Made by a program: the position numbers and the translations under genes
Origin: a bacterium
GTDB lineage: Bacteria > Ratteibacteria > UBA8468
Reading direction: 5' to 3'
Length of the DNA stretch: 5,780 nucleotides
NCBI GenBank assembly: GCA_030672255.1
Contig: DAOVGU010000154.1
Coordinates: forward strand, 1-5,780
The notes under the pieces: model-generated
Databases searched by the model: none
Told to the model about the DNA's origin: nothing
The model's input: only the letters and a program-made list of their open reading frames with translations
Part shown: positions 5,366 to 5,780 of the stretch, one piece after another
Position numbering within the stretch: the first letter of the stretch is position 1
How the letters are laid out: the number at the start of each line of letters is the position of its first letter

Positions 5366-5584
5366 ATGCCATTTTGGTATGGACCTTACGGTTGGTCCGG
5401 CGGATTCGGCTGGGGTCGTGGTCGTGGCTTTGGTCGTGGTTGGGGCCGAGGCTTTGGAGGAGGTTGGGGTCGTGGCTTTGGTTCCCCTTATTGGGGAGCA
5501 TATTCACCCTATGGACCCTACGGAGCTGGTTTCCCCGGCTACGAAATGAACTCTTATTCCCCTATGGGTTACTACCCATATTAA
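5366..5584 (+). CDS. Small Gly/Arg/Trp/Tyr-rich protein, DUF5320-like repeat region
   Basis: This 72-residue protein has an unusual composition: glycine about one third, with many Tyr, Trp, Arg, Phe and Pro, a single Glu, and no Cys, His or Lys. Residues 1-12 are an aromatic head (MPFWYGPYGW). Residues 13-39 are GWGRGRGFGRG-type repeats. Residues 40-72 are a Tyr/Pro/Gly tail ending MGYYPY. The Gly/Arg part matches residues 42-51 of the DUF5320-type protein, and the DNA at 5401-5434 matches 4521-4554 at 33 of 34 bases. It lacks both the conserved DUF5320 head and the coiled coil, so it may be a truncated paralogue or a hybrid. A strong ribosome site and one-base spacing after the NifX-like stop support translation within the operon. 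There is no signal peptide. Function is unknown. Confidence 0.7.
   Translation: MPFWYGPYGWSGGFGWGRGRGFGRGWGRGFGGGWGRGFGSPYWGAYSPYGPYGAGFPGYEMNSYSPMGYYPY
5401..5434 (+). repeat. 34-bp block shared with the DUF5320-type gene
   Basis: This block matches 4521-4554 at 33 of 34 bases in the same orientation, 880 bp apart; the only difference is at 5407 (C for A). In both genes it encodes the sequence around GWGRGRGFG. Identity at wobble positions points to duplication or gene conversion, and the pair could mediate deletion of the intervening NifX-like gene. Confidence 0.85.
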
Positions 5585-5600
5585 ATTATGCAACCACAGA

Positions 5601-5617
5601 TGACAGCGTAGCTGTCA
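5601..5617. repeat. Short perfect hairpin at the edge of the 3' repeat
   Basis: TGACAGC (5601-5607) and GCTGTCA (5611-5617) are perfect reverse complements around a GTA loop, 17 bases after the last stop codon. No T-run follows, so it is a weak terminator candidate. It overlaps the left end of the larger inverted repeat and may be part of that element. Confidence 0.6.
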
Positions 5618-5735
5618 TTGCGAGTCCGAAGGACGAAGCAATCCGACACGAAGTGTCGTTCCGAGTGGAACGAGGAATCTCTCTCTTCAATGAAGTGAGG
5701 GATTGCCACGCTCACTTTGTTCGCTCGCAATGACA
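5613..5735. repeat. Hairpin-rich dispersed repeat with 12-bp inverted ends (MITE/REP-like)
   Basis: TGTCATTGCGAG (5613-5624) and CTCGCAATGACA (5724-5735) are perfect inverted ends of a 123-bp element. A second nested pair is GCAATCC (5638-5644) with GGATTGC (5700-5706). Local hairpins fill the middle: CGACAC/GTGTCG (5644-5658), TCGTTCC/GGAACGA (5656-5673) and CTTC/GAAG near 5685-5695. The GTCATTGCGAG...GAAGCAATC core resembles a repeat I recall from intergenic regions of many unrelated bacterial genomes. It encodes no convincing protein; open frames across it are incidental. Confidence 0.75.
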
Positions 5736-5780
5736 CACAAAATAATTATATTTCAGTGTGCCTTTAGTGGTAAAAAAATA
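5736..5780. other. AT-rich tail with no recognisable feature
   Basis: The final 45 bases are AT-rich. I see no start codon with a ribosome site, no consensus promoter pair and no stable hairpin. It may be the leader or promoter region of a gene beyond the window. Confidence 0.5.

Noticed and set aside
5374..5733. 119-codon plus-strand frame running from the small Gly-rich gene through the 3' repeat
   Set aside because: It is an alternative frame of the small gene continuing through the palindromic repeat. Its GTG-type start has no proper ribosome site and the product matches nothing.
4917..5735. CRISPR array suggested by palindromic repeats
   Set aside because: The two palindromic elements differ in sequence, are not regularly spaced, and are separated by genes.

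Overview
The window reads as a chromosomal segment of an anaerobic, moderately AT-rich bacterium. Grounds for this are consensus bacterial promoter and Shine-Dalgarno sequences, MttB-type methyltransferases, and a DUF5320/NifX-like gene pair of the kind I associate with anaerobic and uncultivated lineages. The phylum cannot be fixed from the sequence. The hairpin-rich intergenic repeats would suit several candidate phyla, but that is a weak argument.

Region 1 (1-3779) is a tightly packed plus-strand operon. It holds the 3' end of one MttB-superfamily (trimethylamine methyltransferase-like) gene, a complete second MttB-superfamily gene, a TIM-barrel amidohydrolase, and a Gfo/Idh/MocA-family NAD(P)-dependent oxidoreductase. 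Each of the three junctions is an ATGA stop/start overlap, so translation is probably coupled. The two methyltransferases are paralogues. The complete one has no in-frame amber codon, so it belongs to the non-pyrrolysine branch, whose characterised members demethylate quaternary amines such as glycine betaine. The amidohydrolase and dehydrogenase suggest that the rest of the substrate is also processed. The substrate is unknown, and no corrinoid protein gene lies in the window.

Region 2 (3780-3936) is an intergenic control region. It has a weak terminator-like hairpin, then a perfect sigma-70-type promoter (TTGACA, 17 bp, TATAAT) with Fur/PerR-box-like sequence overlapping the -10 element and the expected transcription start.

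Region 3 (3937-5584) is a second plus-strand cluster. It encodes a Fur/PerR-family regulator, a Gly/Arg/Tyr-rich DUF5320-type protein with a C-terminal coiled coil, a NifX/NifB-C-terminal-like FeMo-cofactor-binding-family protein, and a 72-residue Gly/Arg/Trp/Tyr-rich protein. The last shares a near-identical 34-bp DNA block with the DUF5320 gene. The operator implies that the cluster is metal- or peroxide-responsive and autoregulated. A cloverleaf-like palindromic repeat sits in the only long gap of the cluster, between the DUF5320 and NifX-like genes.

Region 4 (5585-5780) is non-coding. It holds a hairpin-rich repeat with perfect 12-bp inverted ends and a short AT-rich tail in which I see nothing.
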